64,000 nt of DNA, taken from Aurelia coerulea. Taxonomy: Eukaryota; Cnidaria; Scyphozoa; Semaeostomeae; Ulmaridae. Position 1 is the first letter of the stretch, and each line of letters begins with the position of its first letter. Both the position numbers and the translations under genes were made by a program. Of the stretch, positions 62,845-64,000 are shown one piece after another. The notes under the pieces were generated by a model. The model saw only the letters and a list, made by a program, of their open reading frames with translations, did no database searches and had not been told where the DNA came from. The stretch covers positions 16,888,001-16,952,000 of the forward strand of contig CM076954.1 of the NCBI GenBank assembly GCA_039566865.1, read 5' to 3'.

Positions 62845-63945
62845 AAATCTCTTTGAGTGGTAAGTACACTAAAATTTGGTCAGATTTGAAAAACACGCCT
62901 GCACTGCACTCACAGTAGACTAATTACATACTTCAAGTTGTCACATCAACAACTACACCAACGAACATTTTAAATTTTCACTTGAAAGCTTATTCAATTT
63001 TCTACACTATTCATTGAATCGAGTTGTTTCCTCAACATTTGAGCGTCCATCATTTTATCAATAGGGATAACTGCGACTACATTCACAGTTTGTGAAGCAA
63101 AATGAAGAATGGTTTGGCTGGCAACGTCTTTGGAAAAGTTTAAGACATTTCTTTTTGTCATATGTTAAAATGTTTGTCGAGCAATGGATAAAGATTTTGG
63201 TTGGCAAGCAAATCTGAAATGTTTAGCAAACAATGTTTGCTAATTTGGTCCGTGCTTAAAAAGCTGAAACGCTCTAGAAAGAGATAGTTACTGTAGCATT
63301 ATGTCAAAAATCCTTGGAAAATTATAAATGGTCCATAGTAAAAAGCTTTAGTCACAATACACACAACATACAACACACAATACATAAATGTTATATGTCA
63401 TCTAGTGTCTCTAACCACAACAGAGTGATGCACACATTCTCTATCGAACTGTCCAACTATACCATCCCTTTTCCGGCATTGATAGACAGAGTATCAATAT
63501 GTTCTTGGCTATCAGCCTTCGGTATCATCAATTTGAAGGGGTCTAGGCAACATCCTGTGTGTGTCTAATCAAACGTCAGTGCAGTTAGAAGAAAGGTATC
63601 AGTAATTTCTAATTAAAGCAGGCAGCGTGGTCATAAAAGCGGTTTAAGAACGGATGTTACCTATACACCAAATTGATAGTGTTTGCTTTGGCTTCTTTGT
63701 TCATGGCTTCACAGTAGTAAAGCGGTGATGACTGGTAGGAAACGTGTAATTACGTTGATGATAAGTCCTGTGGCATAGATTGCCAGTACCGCACCGGTTC
63801 TTTGTTATCAGTGTAAGGAAAACATTACTGTTGCACCGCCATTGCCGAGAGGAACTGAATCCCAATTAATCTAATTACTTGTGTTGTTTGACTGGCGCAC
63901 CCAAAAATTGGCAAAGAAGACCCATGGCTAACCAAGACATTTTGA
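62845..63945. other. Non-coding stretch, nothing recognised
   Basis: No splice-bounded ORFs or repeat arms. Confidence 0.35.
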
Positions 63946-63949
63946 GACC

Positions 63950-64000
63950 CCAATGTCTTGTTGGGAAGACGAGATACGGTTTGTCCGAGGAAACGGATGT
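63950..64000 (+). mobile_element. Left end of a TTGGGGAGACGAGAT MITE, cut by the window edge
   Basis: TTGGGAAGACGAGATACGGT with TTGTCCGAGGAAAC matches 47067-47100. Confidence 0.7.

Noticed and set aside
1..64000. CRISPR arrays, bacterial operons, rRNA genes
   Set aside because: No direct repeats with unique spacers, no ribosome-binding-site-led gene strings and no long rRNA similarity; the sequence is eukaryotic.

Overview
The window looks like nuclear DNA of a marine invertebrate animal, most likely an anthozoan cnidarian (stony coral or relative). Reasons: AT-rich sequence, exons bounded by GT-AG splice sites, AATAAA signals, several 5'-truncated non-LTR retrotransposons of the kind abundant in coral and anemone genomes, and very many short inverted-repeat DNA transposons. 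There are no bacterial operons, rRNA genes or CRISPR arrays. The taxon is inferred from repeat flavour and is not proven.

Host genes are sparse and seen only as exons. (1) 0.2-8.7 kb, plus: three candidate exons whose order weakly recalls a divergent Hsp70-family protein. (2) 16.36-16.64 kb, minus: a compact, apparently intronless 91-residue prepropeptide gene with signal peptide, acidic pro-region, RxxR cleavage site and a cationic Trp-rich two-Cys C-terminal peptide; this is the best novel candidate. (3) 37.8-41.3 kb, plus: a poly-Gln exon, then a coding block broken by two frame changes. (4) 50.0 and 51.2 kb: two unassigned coding stretches. (5) 52.4-53.3 kb, plus: first two exons of a secreted protein, phase-compatible. 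(6) 55.6-60.6 kb, plus: five more candidate exons of uncertain linkage. (7) 57.4-58.0 kb, minus: two phase-compatible final exons of an unrecognised gene, whose stop codon lies in a 69-nt palindrome.

Most of the rest is transposon-derived. Retrotransposon remnants lie at 1.6, 2.3-3.0, 12.0-13.0, 18.7, 47.5-48.7, 56.2-56.5 and 57.0-57.2 kb. Two copies of a 240-bp SINE carry a 5S-rRNA-like internal promoter. Class II elements can be sorted by target-site duplication: TTAA elements starting CCCTAT (piggyBac-like, two nested at 28.3-30.4 kb); TTAA elements starting AGG; TA elements with CCGGGTGTCC-type ends (Tc1/mariner-like; 6.5-8.5, 35.1-35.9 and probably 41.4-43.5 kb); 8-bp TSD elements ending CCCGGG (hAT-like; 15.5, 24.5 kb); 3-bp TSD elements (PIF/Harbinger-like; 38.5, 50.6, 62.5 kb); and 9-bp TSD long-TIR elements (Mutator-like; 19.8 kb). 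No element carries a recognisable intact transposase.

Other striking structures are a spacerless near-perfect 374-bp palindrome at 8961-9334, a 14-bp minisatellite with 126-bp higher-order blocks (4.86-5.39 kb), an exact 170-bp tandem duplication (46.28-46.62 kb), and a tRNA-shaped 72-mer at 11465-11536. All family names rest on my own reading; no database search was possible.
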